In this document: positions 23,601 to 39,653 of the stretch, piece after piece | How positions within the stretch are numbered: the stretch's first letter is position 1 | Layout: every line of letters starts with the position of its first letter | Assembly (NCBI GenBank): GCA_020091685.1 | Contig: CM034613.1 | Location: forward strand, 24,933,738-24,997,737 | Direction: 5' to 3' | From: Lutjanus erythropterus | Lineage: Eukaryota; Chordata; Actinopteri; Lutjaniformes; Lutjanidae | Length of the DNA stretch: 64,000 bases | The notes under the pieces: model-generated | Database searches by the model: none | What the model was told of the DNA's origin: nothing | Seen by the model: the letters and a program-made list of their open reading frames with translations, nothing else | Made by a program: the position numbers and the translations under genes

Positions 23601-24258
23601 TAAATATCATGAATATAGCATGAATTATCAATGAATGCTGAATTATGTTTGTACAACTAGCAGCAGTTTTTTATCAGATGAAATATAAATAAATAAAGAT
23701 CAGAGTATACAGCTTATCACATTCATGCAATATTAAGAATTTTATTCAATGTGATATCACAATATTCAACATGATTGTTACAACCCTACCAAATACATTA
23801 ATTTAAAGTCATTGGCTCCACATGGATGAATCCTCTAAAGGCATCTGACTGCACAGTCAGCAGAAATCAGTCCTGCAATGTATCTCAGTAATTTAAAAAT
23901 GCAGCAGGCTCATTTATGCAGAATAAAACAGAAATGTATCATTTTCAATATGCTAGGTGCAGATGTTTTGTATAACTTACAGAACACATTAAATCAAATT
24001 ACCTTTTGACTCTCTTTTAAAAGTCATTGGTCGCACATGGATGCACATGTAGAAACACCAGGGGCGCTGGACTCTGCTTCACTGAAAATCATTTAAACAA
24101 ATAACAGACTGTTATTCTACACACAGAATGATGCTGGTTTAGCTGATCATAAAATGGTGATCCAAAGTTGCAGGCCCACTGAATGTAATATACAGGTGAT
24201 GTGCTATACAGAAAACCATTACCTGATCGGCAGCTTCGCTTTCTTCTTCTGCTGCCAT
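17096..24258 (-). CDS. Fish NLR (NLRC3-like, FISNA-NACHT-LRR-B30.2) immune receptor, multi-exon, frame-disrupted
   Basis: A teleost-type NOD-like receptor, a cytosolic innate immune sensor family greatly expanded in fish. Exons on the minus strand, 5' to 3': candidate start exon 24223-24258; short repeated exons 24003-24081, about 23800-23850 (relic), 23067-23159 and 22032-22134; RING-like exon 21658-21821; FISNA-NACHT exon 19694-21429; LRR exons 19314-19484 and 18756-18920; linker 18474-18519; B30.2 exon 17096-17626. Most junctions carry GT/AG. Recognisable protein is spread over all three frames: single-base losses break the reading in the FISNA, P-loop, post-Walker-B, LRR, linker and PRY parts. 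Either a recent pseudogene or a functional gene with local consensus errors; conserved residues between breaks favour the latter. The family call is firm; exon limits in the 5' third are less sure. Confidence 0.82.
18474..18519 (-). CDS. NLR short linker exon before B30.2
   Basis: A 46-nt exon with acceptor CCACAG and donor AT/GTAAGTA. In the expected frame it reads DHGGITV then KPGLKK, the short segment usually found between the last LRR and the PRY in these receptors. One base is missing after the valine codon, so the frame is broken here too. Confidence 0.6.
18756..18920 (-). CDS. NLR leucine-rich repeat exon (second)
   Basis: Reads LNLALKSNHSHLTELDLSYN, a standard fish NLR LRR exon, followed in another frame by LRSKLLTNLKNDPQISKL and the donor CTCAA/GTAAGTAC. 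The acceptor is TTTTCTCAG. The frame shift lies around 18810-18820. Confidence 0.75.
19314..19484 (-). CDS. NLR leucine-rich repeat exon (first)
   Basis: Encodes LVDCKVTEEWVKPLAFGL and then LRDLDLSNNDLKDSGVELL, ending after SQSCRLRT. At about 171 nt it is close to the usual ~174-nt single-LRR exon of fish NLRs. Acceptor CACCTTTAG; the donor near 19313 is GTGTGT-like and weak. The frame is intact. Confidence 0.8.
19694..21429 (-). CDS. NLR FISNA-NACHT exon
   Basis: Large exon with acceptor TGTTACAG before 21429 and donor CAT/GTAAGTTT below 19694. In order: FISNA segment (HLLKAKKDLKKR, ISEGNGDKGSPLNKIYSELI, SDIFKPLSGQ), P-loop VAGIGKSFTVQKFILDWAEE, Walker B-like VMVILGGLDESRLQLDF, then a winged-helix region with AKLWITS, QTLTEMMAYYLFAQSKHRNR, FVQLQKNNLIFYDQDLEDCG and IQEFFAALFVL, and a tail with VDKVLEEKNGHLDF and INLFQTMVEMRDHKVKDE. 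The first P-loop glycine is Lys, and the usual Asp before GLDE is Gly. At least six frame changes are needed to read it through, most explained by loss of one base in a short homopolymer. Confidence 0.85.
21658..21821 (-). CDS. NLR N-terminal RING-like zinc-finger exon
   Basis: A 164-nt exon (acceptor CACCTTACAG, donor ACT/GTAAGTAT) encoding QLTGETFVCEEALKDPVQF, then LCGHWSCKQCVSS and PADSPCTKC. The C...LKDPV...CGHxxCxxC...CxxC spacing is that of the RING exon found in some fish NLR and TRIM genes. The first cysteine of the opening CxxC pair appears to be missing, so zinc binding may be incomplete. Confidence 0.65.
22032..22134 (-). CDS. NLR short repeated exon A (SMKSDSSM type)
   Basis: Flanked by acceptor CCCCTACAG and donor AAAG/GTAATTT. 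One frame reads LSSESTAPSVVSMKSDSSM, the short Ser/Met-rich motif repeated in many fish NLR N-termini. It is the best-preserved of four related exons in this array. A stop follows within the exon in that frame, so its reading is uncertain. Confidence 0.55.
22205..22780. mobile_element. Internally deleted Tc1-like transposon (NLR 5' introns)
   Basis: Left part with GATATAGTGTTCAAACTGAT and TTTCAAAAAAGTTGGGA, then a jump to the transposase 3' region (CAGTCCAGACCTGTCTCTCA, then ATTGAAAATGTGGACTG, the coding for the catalytic SPDLS-IENV block), then TTCAATTGAATATAGG and TTTGCAAATCATTACATTCT at the right end. Matches a widespread fish family from memory. Confidence 0.65.
23067..23159 (-). CDS. NLR short repeated exon B
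   Basis: Related to the exon at 22032: reads LTESSKSTADVV then LKSDSSMYE, with the same CCCCTACAG acceptor context. The donor GTTTAA is poor and a stop follows in frame, so this copy may be skipped or dead. Confidence 0.4.
23800..23850 (-). pseudogene. NLR short repeated exon C (relic)
   Basis: Decayed copy of the same exon: only the DSSM-type part (LEDSSMW) and the flanking GACTTT context are recognisable. No usable acceptor was seen. Confidence 0.35.
24003..24081 (-). CDS. NLR short repeated exon D
   Basis: Acceptor GATTTTCAG and donor AAAAG/GTAATTT. Reads AESSAPGVSTCASMCDQ, related to the SMKSDSSM exons at 22032 and 23067. The phase does not match the candidate start exon without a one-base change. 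Confidence 0.42.
24223..24258 (-). CDS. NLR candidate start exon
   Basis: Short exon with ATG at 24256-24258, encoding MAAEEESEAADQ and ending at donor CAG/GTAATGG. A TTTCAG acceptor lies just upstream of the ATG, so a non-coding exon should precede it, perhaps near 25400-25560. Short acidic N-termini are usual for this NLR group. Confidence 0.45.
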
Positions 24259-25540
24259 GTTTACGATGCCACTGAAACACAAGATCAGAAGTCAAAAACT
24301 TTCATAACATTTATAAAGGACACATTTATATGTTTTCAGTTTTATTCAGTTTATTTGACCATTTCCAGCTGTTTATCATTGATTCTGGTCTATTTTAGGC
24401 ACATGCATAAATCAACCTAATTTAAATATTACATTCATTTGGCTTTACTAAAAAGTGACTGACTATATATGCATTGAAACAACCTGACAGCAAGAACTAA
24501 ACATCATATAAGACTGGTAGCGTTTTTTAAACAGATTACTAAAAGTGTGTTCAGTGTTGCAGTTCATTGTCCTCTATAATGTGATCACTCATTTACATTT
24601 GTGCGTCATCAACAGTTTGTCTACAGCTAATCTCTCGTACTAACAGATTAATCATCCTATTTCTTTTGTGTACATTCATGACTGTGAGCTGAAGGACCTC
24701 TGTGAGTCACACTTTGGAAAACCTTGAAATCCCTTTTATGGCTCTGTCAGCAAAGCTGTGGCTACAGGCATCAGGAGCACCTTGAGGGAATTTCTGACAG
24801 GCATCCTTTAGATTTTTTTGTGGAAGAACTACCTTTAGAAAGATTTTAAATTGAAAAATTTTTTCTTCTTTTTTAACAAGAAACAAACAGGCTGCAGAAA
24901 CACAACATGTAATAAATCACTATATGCATATTACCTGTGTATATACACATATATAAAACAAATAAGAAAATGAAAGTAATTGATATATTTAAATCGAAGT
25001 ATCAGGAAACTATTTCTGTGTCATAATCTAGTTTATTGCTAATTTTAATAGAAAATATTGATGTTAATAGAGAATTTTCCGTAAGTGAATATTTCCGACA
25101 GAGAACAAACACACGTTTCTCAGCCACGTGAGCGGAAATCTTCTCATGTTTACAAGACTTAGATAATCATGATCACTGTCCTCTTTATGTCTCTTATTTC
25201 TTTCCGCTACTGAACTAAAGGCAAAGGTTTGTCGTCGACTGGCTTCTTTCTGATTATTCATCTCAGTTTTTGTGCCTGCAGCTGAAGTGAATGTAGTTTT
25301 CACTTTATTGCGCACTTCAAAATGTCCTCCCCACACACACACAAAACACGCACTATCAGGAAACAACGCACCAATCAGCTTCGACACCTCACACAGGTGA
25401 CACACAGAAACACAAACATCTACTCACTTTAAGTCAAAGATCTTGTCTCCTTGTTGGTTTTGAGCCTAAAATTGTCTCCGACGTTTAACGAACACTGTTT
25501 TCATGCAGACGCCATCATCATAAAATCCTTCCCGTTTTTT

Positions 25541-25552
25541 ACTTTCGGTTTC
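25541..25552 (-). promoter_or_regulatory. ISRE-like IRF/STAT site upstream of the NLR
   Basis: Minus strand reads GAAACCGAAAGT, a full match to the interferon-stimulated response element core GAAANNGAAA. It lies about 1.3 kb upstream of the candidate NLR start exon, where the promoter is expected. Function is inferred from the motif only. Confidence 0.5.
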
Positions 25553-26938
25553 AAGCTTCACTCCTCCTCTCTCTGAGAACACACACTGAGACATGTTCAT
25601 CACAGAGTGACTTTTTTATTCTGTCACACCTGCACACTTGTACTTCAAACTCTCTTTTAACATCTGTTGACTCTTATTTTAGCTCTTCAGTGTCATCTAG
25701 TGAAACATAAAGTTTAAACAACACGGTCAGAGGGACTGTAAAAAAACTACGCACTTTTTTCTCCCAGGACGAACTGAGAACTAAGCCAATCAGAGTCAGA
25801 GTACAGATGCTCAAAAATAAACATGTGACATTTATGAACTTAAAGCAGCAAAAACAAGGTTCAGTGTTGATGTTTTGGACAAGTGGGTCAAAATCTGCAG
25901 ACTTAAAGACTTAAAAATAAAGAAAAATGTCCATCACAACTTCTCAAAGTTCAAGGTGAAGTTTTAAATGTCTTATTTTGTCCAAAACTCAAAGATGTCT
26001 ACTTTCATATGATAATAAATGGAGAGAAGTGGAAATCCTGCATTTGAGAGGCTGAAAATAGCATTTTTGCATTAAGAATTACTTTAGCCACAAATAATCC
26101 ATCATTAATCAAAAGAGTTTAAAAGTTCAATTCTTTTTTTCTACTGTCGGACAAGACTTTTATTGCCAACAAGATTATAAAGAGCTTGATAAAATATATA
26201 CATATAAATGAATTATTAATGCTGAATATATAATAAAATATTGCTAATGAAATAAAATAAATATAAATAAGTAAAATGATCAAATATTAAATATTAAATG
26301 TAGGAAAAGATGGGAAAATGTACAGGGTCTTTTTTTGCCCAACATGGCAGCCTTAAATATACTGACAAAAATGAATGACAGGAGTCCAAATAATGAGTTG
26401 GAGCCACAGAGTAAAATGAAATAGATTGTGATGATATTTAATATACGATCTGTGGTTGAAAGTGTCTACTAGATCATAAGTAGGACTGAGTATTTATTGA
26501 AGTAACCTGGTACCAAAACTTCCAGTCAAATGACACCTGCATTCAATCCTTTTTGCACCCAGATATAAAAAGTGACCTGGTTTTATGGCAGCCAATCAAC
26601 AAAAGAGCTGTAACTGCAATATTTACAATACTCAGCCTGAGTTTTGAGTGATAGTTGAAAGGATTATGTTTATATGAGTCTATAAATTGTTTGTTTGGAA
26701 AATGCTCATTATTATGTCTTCAGATTGAACTGTGAGGTGATGTAGGTCTGTGATTCTGCAGGTTTAGTGGATGAATGGTGACACCCAGTGGAATAAAATA
26801 CACATAACAGCAGACCATCAGCTGAATGCACTTCAAGTGAGTCAAAGAATTTGTGGATAAATCTGAGTTTTGGGCATAGATTGAAATGCATTCTCTCCAA
26901 AATAAATTATGAAACTATTAATGAGCACTTAAAGGGAC

Positions 26939-27121
26939 ATTTCACCTAAAAATGAAAATTCAGCCATTTCATGTTTTTATTCTGTTATTTTCCACAGTTT
27001 GAGAGATTCTGCAGCTCTGTTTTCCTGTGAAACTCCAGCAGTGTTTGTGGACTAGAAAGCTAAACCCGAGCCTTCAGTTGGCATGAGGGTGAGTAGATAA
27101 TGACTGAATTTTCAGTGAACA
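26939..27121. mobile_element. MITE fragment (TTAAAGGGACATTTCACC family)
   Basis: Begins TTAAAGGGACATTTCACCTA. The internal AAAATTCAGCCAT is mirrored by ATGACTGAATTTTCAGTGAAC at the far end, so the copy is nearly complete but lacks a clean right end. Confidence 0.55.
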
Positions 27122-30100
27122 GATTAATTAAGTGTTTATTCAGATTCAGTCTCCTGAATCAGTATAATATATGCAGAACAGCTGCTCTATTAGATAATAA
27201 AATATAAAAGAAGTCCTCCTCTGTGCACCTAAAGGTTTATTTCTCACAAAGTTTGTCTTCACAAATGTGTTAAAATCTGTCAGTGAGTCTTGGATTGGTC
27301 ACAATTAAAGGACAGTCTAAAACAGCGATGTCCAATGTGTGGTTATGCTCTTGTTGGGCCTTTAAAGTACAACAGGTGGGCAGTGAGAGGTCAAAACATC
27401 TTAAGTTTCAATTTTGTGATTTTGAAATTATCATCAAATATTTTTAATTCATGTTAAGGAAGTAATCAGAACATTTTGGGCATTTAGGTGTTGTTCTATA
27501 AATATTCTTAGATTTATTATCTGACCTAATTTAACAGGTGTTACACCACATTTGGTGACCTGTCACATTAACACTCCAGTGTATCTTACATCATGTCACC
27601 AGTATGACTAGTCCAGGGTCTGCAGCTTTGGCTCTCTCCAGTGACTCCTGTGCTTTGACAAAAATTATATGGAAATAACATTTTTTATTTTCAACCATTT
27701 AATTTTCCTTAATGTTGTTGTAGGCCTAAAGTGATTCTTACATTCTCCAAATGTACACCTAGTTGAAAAAATGTAATGTAATATTTAATTAACTAAAATT
27801 TTGCATCATACTCTTCCTCTGCAGATTTTCCCTCCAGGTTTTGCCAGAGGCAAAGTCTCTGAGCCCCATGGATGCCAAAACCAAAAAGAAAAGTTTTTGC
27901 TTAAAAATTTTCTCTTCTGAGAGTAAAGGTGCTGAAGGCTGTTGCTTCAGTAGAACACCCTCAGGAGGAACCTTTTGGATCTGTTATTTCTAAGAGTGTA
28001 CTTTACTCAGACATCACACTTTTACTCCGCTGCATTTATCTGACGTCTTCAGTTAGTTTACGATTTTACACACATATGAAGAGTTTATAAATGATGATGT
28101 CTTCTGTAAATTAAATTAACCAACAGTTTATTCAAGAACAGCTGAAAAGTTTCATCAGTTAGTTCCAACTTCTCCATGTGAGGATTCACTGCTTTTTCTT
28201 TCACTTGTGTTCATAATGTTTGGACTGTTTGTAAACAAAACATTCTCATATATATATATTTTTTTTTTTTCTTAAAACGTAATGTTCTGTCTCTAATTTC
28301 TAAGCAGTTACCTCATCAGATTTTTGAGTTTTGAGTTCAATTCAAAATCAAAATTTGAGAAAGTTTGAAACTTTTAAAGTTTTGAAATAAACTAAATAAA
28401 AGTTTAGCAACCTATAATCTTTGTTGACAAAATTTTATATAAAATTGAATCTTTTGGTTTTAGAAACCACCCAAAAGATCATAATTTTAAAAATGTTTAG
28501 AGCCTGATTTGTCTTTATTTGGATGCTTGAAAATTAAATTAAAACACTATTTGCTGTTAAAACCTTTTTAAAACTTGAGTTGGCTCGAAACTCAAATTTC
28601 TTCAGTTAAGTTGCCTTGAAATTTTAAGTTTTCGACTTTTTCATTTTTACAGTGCGTCAGTTTTATCAATTACTTGAATTTAACTGTAATCAAAGAGGAC
28701 ATGTAACACATTTAAGTTCTGATAAGTTTGTTGGCTCAAAAAGAAAAGAGAACTGATTGTCTCATTTGTTTGAGTATTGCTCACCTGTTTAGGTTTACAC
28801 TGTGTCTATATTTATACACCTTTCAGTCACGTGTTCAGTGCTGGATTTCTTTGACAAATTTGTATTTATATCAGCGTGCTGATTGGCTGATGTGCTCTGT
28901 CTTCACACATTACACTGTCGTCATGTTTCATCCAAAAGTGTATTAAATTATTGAATCCAGTGTAATTACAGTCACTGGATCATATGAGAATATAACATAA
29001 ACATAATGCAAACAACACATGACATCAGGGATGGAAATGTTCAGTGTTCAAAACAAAATTGAAAACAAAATAAAAACTAAACAATTGTTGCTGTTCTCTC
29101 TCTACAAAGTCAACTTTTCATGGAGAGAGTAGAGAATTTATTTAAATGAAGAAGTATCAGAATTTCTCAACATAAAGAAACGCTTATCTCCATATCTGGA
29201 GATACACGGAACAGGAAGTGTATGAAAATTGTAATGATAAATGAAAAGTAACTAGTAACTAAAGCTGTCAGACAAGTGTAGTGGAGTATAAAGTACAATA
29301 TTTCTCTGAGATGTGGAAGTAGAATGTTTCATAAAGTGGATGTTCCTCTTCTAACACCAGTTCTGCAAAGAGAGTAACTTTACCAACATATTTACTCCTG
29401 CATATTTCTTTAACTCGACGTCTTTGTTAAGTTTATACTGTGAGTTCATCTGAGCTGGAGTCATCCCTGCATGTGTCGACACACGTGGACAATAAGTTCA
29501 TTTTAAAAGTGATCTGACCTTTTTTTCTGTCATGATGACAAACACACAGAAACCAATCAGAGACCTTCCTGTATTACATTTATACTAAATAAATACTTAA
29601 AAGAAAATTAGCTTAACTTACGCAAATAACTACTTACATGTTTGTCAAGAGACTTTTATTCCTCCCATGAGGCTCTTTTTAATGACAGAAAGTTTCTGAG
29701 GTCCTCTCCTTAAGAGATGTCAGATGGGGAGGGCTTTAACAAGGAAGTCAAATGAGACCTCAGTTGACCTTCGTGTTGTGGAAACGATAGTTAATTACCC
29801 AGTTAAAAACTGTTAGGTTAGATCTGTGGGATTTCCAGGTCAGCTCATGGTGACTATAAGTTTTAAAAAGCTGCAGAATGAATCAGTCAGCAGAAACAAA
29901 CTCTAATCTTTATTTGACTGGATCACATGAGGTTTGAACATCATACAAAAGAGAGAAAGTGTATTATTACAGCTTTTTACAGCTTGCACATTAGTGAAAA
30001 CCTGAAACACAGGAAACAAAACTTCAGCCCAGATCTACAGATCTGTCAGCATTCTCAGCCTCACACTTGTTTTTTTCAACTCACCAAACGCTCTTCTCTA

Positions 30101-31059
30101 TATTAGACACAGGAATCTAATATCATGTCACTTCTTTTCCTTTCAAAGGGAAATCATCATTCAAAAATTGTAAAAAAATTAGTGGCTCTGAGTCTTCCTC
30201 TTATTTGGTGTGAGATTTGAGAGAGAGAAGAGAACATATTGATCATAAAATTTAAAATTATCTTACAATAGTACACTGAAAAAATGGCCTGTAATTATTA
30301 CCTCAGTTATTTGTTTAGAAAATATCATTTAAATGCTTTTCTTTTGAAATGTCACCTTTGTTTTATATGTTACTTGGTGTTTGTAGTTATTTATCCTCAT
30401 TTCCATCTGATCATTTATACAAAGTAATATTAACTAAGTTTTTATTGACGCCACAACCTGACTAAAGAAAGTAAAATTGTATTTTGCTTGCAGTTACTTG
30501 TACTGCAATAAATGTTGAGAGTAACAGACATTTTCATGATAATTACACAACAATAAACTTGTCTTTTTCCTACTGAATAATCTAATTCAGTTTAACAAAT
30601 ATTGAGACATTATAAAACTGACATTTAAGATACAATATTAGTCACAACTTATGTCTTATGACTTTATTACTGTATCTTGAATGTTTCAAAAGCAAATGTT
30701 TTACATTATTCAGTTTTGTGAATTATGTTGTATTGATTTTGACTTTTAAAATTCAGTTTATGAATTTGTAGCAGCACAACTTCAGGATAAAAACAAACAT
30801 AAAACTGCATGTGTGTGCATGTGGTCATCTGTGTCTTTAATGAACATGAAACAAAAACAAACAAAAATTATATTACAGCTCTTTAATAAAATAAACTAAA
30901 ATAAAATATGAGCAGCATCCATGACCTCAGCATGGTCAAATGTAACAAAAACAGTGAACAGTCAGTAACAGTACTTTTAGCAAATAAAATAAAAATAATA
31001 ATTAAGTATATTACATCATGGTAGGTGTTGTAACAGTCCTACAATACTGAGACATATCA

Positions 31060-31100
31060 CTCCTATTACTACTACTACTAATAATAATAATAATAATAAA
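31060..31100. repeat. (TAC)n(TAA)n trinucleotide repeat
   Basis: CTACTACTACTA followed by ATAATAATAATA. Confidence 0.85.
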
Positions 31101-31299
31101 GCTTTCCTGTTTATTTTCCACAGCAGAATTTAGCTCCTGACAGCATTTAATCTTCTGAAAATAAAACAAAATAAATTAAAATATTTCAATTCAAATAAAA
31201 CATTAATAAATAAACAAAAACAATAATAAACGGAATGTGAGTTAAAATGCCCTTACATTAAGATAATTTAATTTGTAGGGTAAAACCCGGTTGTGTCTC

Positions 31300-31560
31300 T
31301 CCTCTGAATCACGTGACTAAGATTCTTCCTCGTGACGTGGGCGCGTAAACACGGGAAACAGGAGGACAAACACGGACAGCTGCTGCACCCTCAGGCCGTC
31401 GGTTCCGTGCCCGGATTGATGATCAGTCCGGGATCGATCAGGTGGTGATCAGCAGCTGATCGGAGGCGGATCTATCAGTAAACAGCTGGTCGTTGCGGTG
31501 TTTGGCGGTCGGGCGGAGGAGAGATGCGTTGCCTGGTAACAGAATCAGGACTGAGGAGGA
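31300..31560 (+). promoter_or_regulatory. Probable tmem184c promoter
   Basis: GC/CpG-enriched stretch about 0.9-1.1 kb upstream of the tmem184c ATG. It contains the palindromic E-box TCACGTGA at 31309-31316, a CRE-like TGACGTGG at 31333-31340 and an RFX-type site GTTGCCTGGTAAC at 31528-31540. A non-coding exon here would splice to the acceptor TTCCTCCAG just before 32354. The position is inferred; no transcript evidence is available. Confidence 0.45.
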
Positions 31561-32409
31561 AAACAGGCCAACCGTCACTCTGAGTGAACATCTTCAGCTT
31601 CAACGGTCCAAATATCTTCTGTCGTTCATTCATTATTTCACCACATTTAACTGTTCTGTTTCTCAATGAGATGATTTCTTTGTCTAGTCGATAAATTGTT
31701 CATGTTTGGTGTTTTTTGCCAGTTATTATCGAAAAATACACCAATTATTCAACAGTACTGCTGCATAAGTATAGTAGGGTACCATTACAATGACCTCATT
31801 GTATGTTATGCTAATATATGTTGATATTAAATATTTTATGGCATTTTGAACGTCCATGACGTTGCAATATTACACAGTATAGGATATACTTTTTATTTTT
31901 AATTTCAGACTCAATAAAGTACGTTTCTAAATAAATGAATAATTTTTTAAAAATGTTTTAATAAATGTCTACTACTTAAAAATATTTTTAAAGGCTCTAT
32001 ATTTAAATATTATTATAATCCAGCACAAAGTTTCATTAATATTAAATAATATTACCAACTCCTCAAAAGTCTTCTTCCTAGAAATATTCAGTTAGTTAGT
32101 TTAACACTCTAAAATTCCCAAAGTACTTTTTAATGTGGATTTTAGTTTTTAGTTAGTTTATTTTAATCTTAACTGTGAACCAGAAAGGACTGAACCAAAC
32201 AAACTCTGACAAATGAAACAGCATAATGAACTACATCAACCAAATCAAACGATTCAACAGTTCAGTTCAACTAAATCTAGACAGGAAAAGAAGAGAAATG
32301 TACGGTCCATTCTGCACAGTTCAGACGTATAACCTGACTTGCTCTTCCTCCAGGTGTGGCTTGTGGTTTAGGATGCGCCTGTAGTCAACACTGAGGTGAA
32401 GCAGCCATC

Positions 32410-37142
<4,733 letters not shown>

Positions 37143-37677
37143 CAGCTGGGTGACACTGGAAGCACGCAGCCAGGGGCGTGAACTCGTTCTTACGTCCTCT
37201 GCCTCTTATTTGGATGAATCATGGCTGTGGACAAAGAAACCTCTGTATCAAAATCAGGCTGAAAATATAAACGCAAACTTGTGTTTGAAAAAGGAGCTAA
37301 CTCACTGCTGGGTTTTATCAGGATAATGAAACAGAAGAGAACGAGTCTGCACTCTGTGACGTCAAAGCCATGTTTGTTGGGAAATGTATTTTTCAAATAA
37401 TTACCCAGTTTTAAATGTTTGAAATCTGTATTTTGATGTCTAATGATGTCATTTTGATAAATGTATCTTAGCTGTTGGAAAAATGTTTGATGTTTTCATC
37501 AGAGGAGGAAGCAGTTTGTTGGTTTTATGCTCCCACGGTGCTGAAGTGTCCTTGAGCTAGCTTTAACTATTTGTTCTAATTCATAATAAATGAACATGCC
37601 ATATCTAAACACCAGAAACTGTGCTGTCGCCATCATAAGTGTGGGTCTGTTCCTCCAGTAACTCAGGCAGAGTTCAG

Positions 37678-37809
37678 AAACAGCCCTCTGAGGACGAGGA
37701 ACCGAGGAAGACGACAGAAGAACATGGATGTGACATCTGTGACGCCAACCACAGACACAGAAGATGTTTGATTCACCGCTCCTGTCCAGAGGAGACAGAT
37801 TTAAGATAG
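37678..37809 (+). CDS. Possible alternative last exon of tmem184c
   Basis: Starts after GAGTTCAG and stays open in phase 0 with the GAG/GTGAGA donor at 37124. It reads KQPSEDEEPRKTTEEHGCD and ends at TAG 37807-37809. Human TMEM184C ends in a charged tail of similar character, but the match is too weak to decide between this and the TAA at 37140. Confidence 0.3.
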   Translation, partial: KQPSEDEEPRKTTEEHGCDICDANHRHRRCLIHRSCPEETDLR

Positions 37810-38667
37810 AGCAGAGGTGGGCCAAACAAACAGCAACCCTGCATTTCAGTATGATAGACTGAGACACCTGTCAATCAAAGAAACATATCCTGAGCAAATC
37901 TATGTGCTTTAAGTGTCGGTGTTTTTATTTTGCTGCCGAGGCAAACACTGGGAAATATTAGGTTTATTATAGACAGTAAACCCTGGAAACAAGACTAATC
38001 ATATATTCATGTGGCGTTGGAATAATCAGAAAATTGTTCCATACTGGGAAATTCATGTGAACGCCTCTTAAATTAGGAACAATGACAGAAAGTTGCTGAA
38101 AGTTTAGGTACACAACTTGCAGAGCTGTTGACATCATATATGCAGAAACATGGTGGATGAAATTAACATTAAATATTTTAATTAATGGTGAGAAACTTTT
38201 TATCTATTCATTTGTTGCATATATGCTTTGGCTCGCATGTGATGTATTAGGTTGTACCTGTTGTTACAGTCCATGTAGAGTGAGCTACGTTAGTAAGAAG
38301 AGTCATTTATTGACAATAATCCTGATAAGTCAGGTGACACAAGTTTTGTGGTTATAGTGAATGCACTGGTGCAGCAACCATCCTCCAGACGCAACTCCTC
38401 CACCCATTGTAGAGTCCATGTTGTTTCCACATCACGATGTAAAGATCATGAACGCACACCGAAGCTGGAAGAATGACTTCCAGCTCGGGAGGTGGTACTG
38501 GCCCGAGAGCACAGATGCAGCATATTCCATATGTCAATCAAGAGAGACTTCAGAGTAAAAGGAAATAGATCATTGATGCATGCATGAGGTACTGAAGCAT
38601 GAAAAGCGGTTGGCGGTTAGACGTGCGTCGTGGGTGAATACATATAAATATATATAAATAGTCTAGA

Positions 38668-38702
38668 GAGTGGTGGTGGTGGTGGTGGTGATGATGATGA
38701 TG
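38668..38702. repeat. (GGT)n(GAT)n trinucleotide repeat
   Basis: GGT run turning into GAT run. Confidence 0.9.
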
Positions 38703-39653
38703 CGGAAAATGAAAGTCTGTGGCCTCCAGCTTTTAAAAACATGAGCGAGCATGTCAGCTGTTGAACTCTAACCTTTTAGACACAGGAGGAAAAGCACAGG
38801 TGTAAAATACACAAAGAATGATGGTTTAATTCCATTTAGCTGCATCAGTGCATACTGTCTCACTGTGACAGACATTTCAGAAACCTCTGAGAGTTTTACT
38901 CGATGGACGCCTGAGTACATGTGTAGAACTGATTACAGCTGAACAGACTCATTACCTGCCATCCACTGTGTTACTCCACTGGTTATTAGCATTTTTGTTG
39001 TTTTGTTTTCTTCAGTAACACTTTTTCTTATGCTGTTCAAACCTCATGTAGAGATGTAAAGTGAGACAGAAGGGGTTAATCGAATAAAGATGATTAATGT
39101 TTGTTTCTCCCAACTAATTCACTTAGAGGCTTTTAATTTTTAAAAATGTTTTTAAATAAACTACATGCCAAATTGTCAGCATGAGCTCTGAGAGGCAGAG
39201 GATCAGACAGGAAGGAAGCTGCTGCAACGAACCAGTCAAACCCCAAACCAGATATATCAACGGTTTAACTGAATTTATGAATCAAACCTGGAAATCAGGA
39301 AAGAGGAGGAGACGTTGCACAAAGACAGACAACCAGAGACGTGACAGAAAGAAAAAAAGAAGAGAGGGGAAGAAATTAAGGCTTTTGACAAACTAATTAT
39401 TTATGTTTATGAGGAGCTGATTTGAGAACTTTGAAGCATTTATTTTTGTAAAATGTGGAAGTTCTCTGATTAGTTCCTGGGTGTGAAAACATGCAGGGAA
39501 TTTGACTTCCGCTCATTAACTCTTTGAAGGAAGACACAGAGACAGACAAAGACACTGAGCTACGGAAACATATTGATATTAAATATATTGTTACATTCAC
39601 TGATTTTAACTTACATAACTGATGCACAATATTTTATTTTGTGTCTTTTACAG

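Larger units (their letters stand above)
25560..31299. other. Intergenic between the NLR and tmem184c
   Basis: 5.7 kb of AT-rich sequence without a supported gene. Contains the MITE at 26939, an element end near 27890-27990 (AGAACACC...TAAGAGTGTAC) and the trinucleotide repeat at 31060. Confidence 0.5.

Noticed and set aside
25064-25405. 113-codon minus-strand frame upstream of the NLR
   Set aside because: No recognisable domain, no fit to NLR N-termini, and no splice pattern joining it to the gene.
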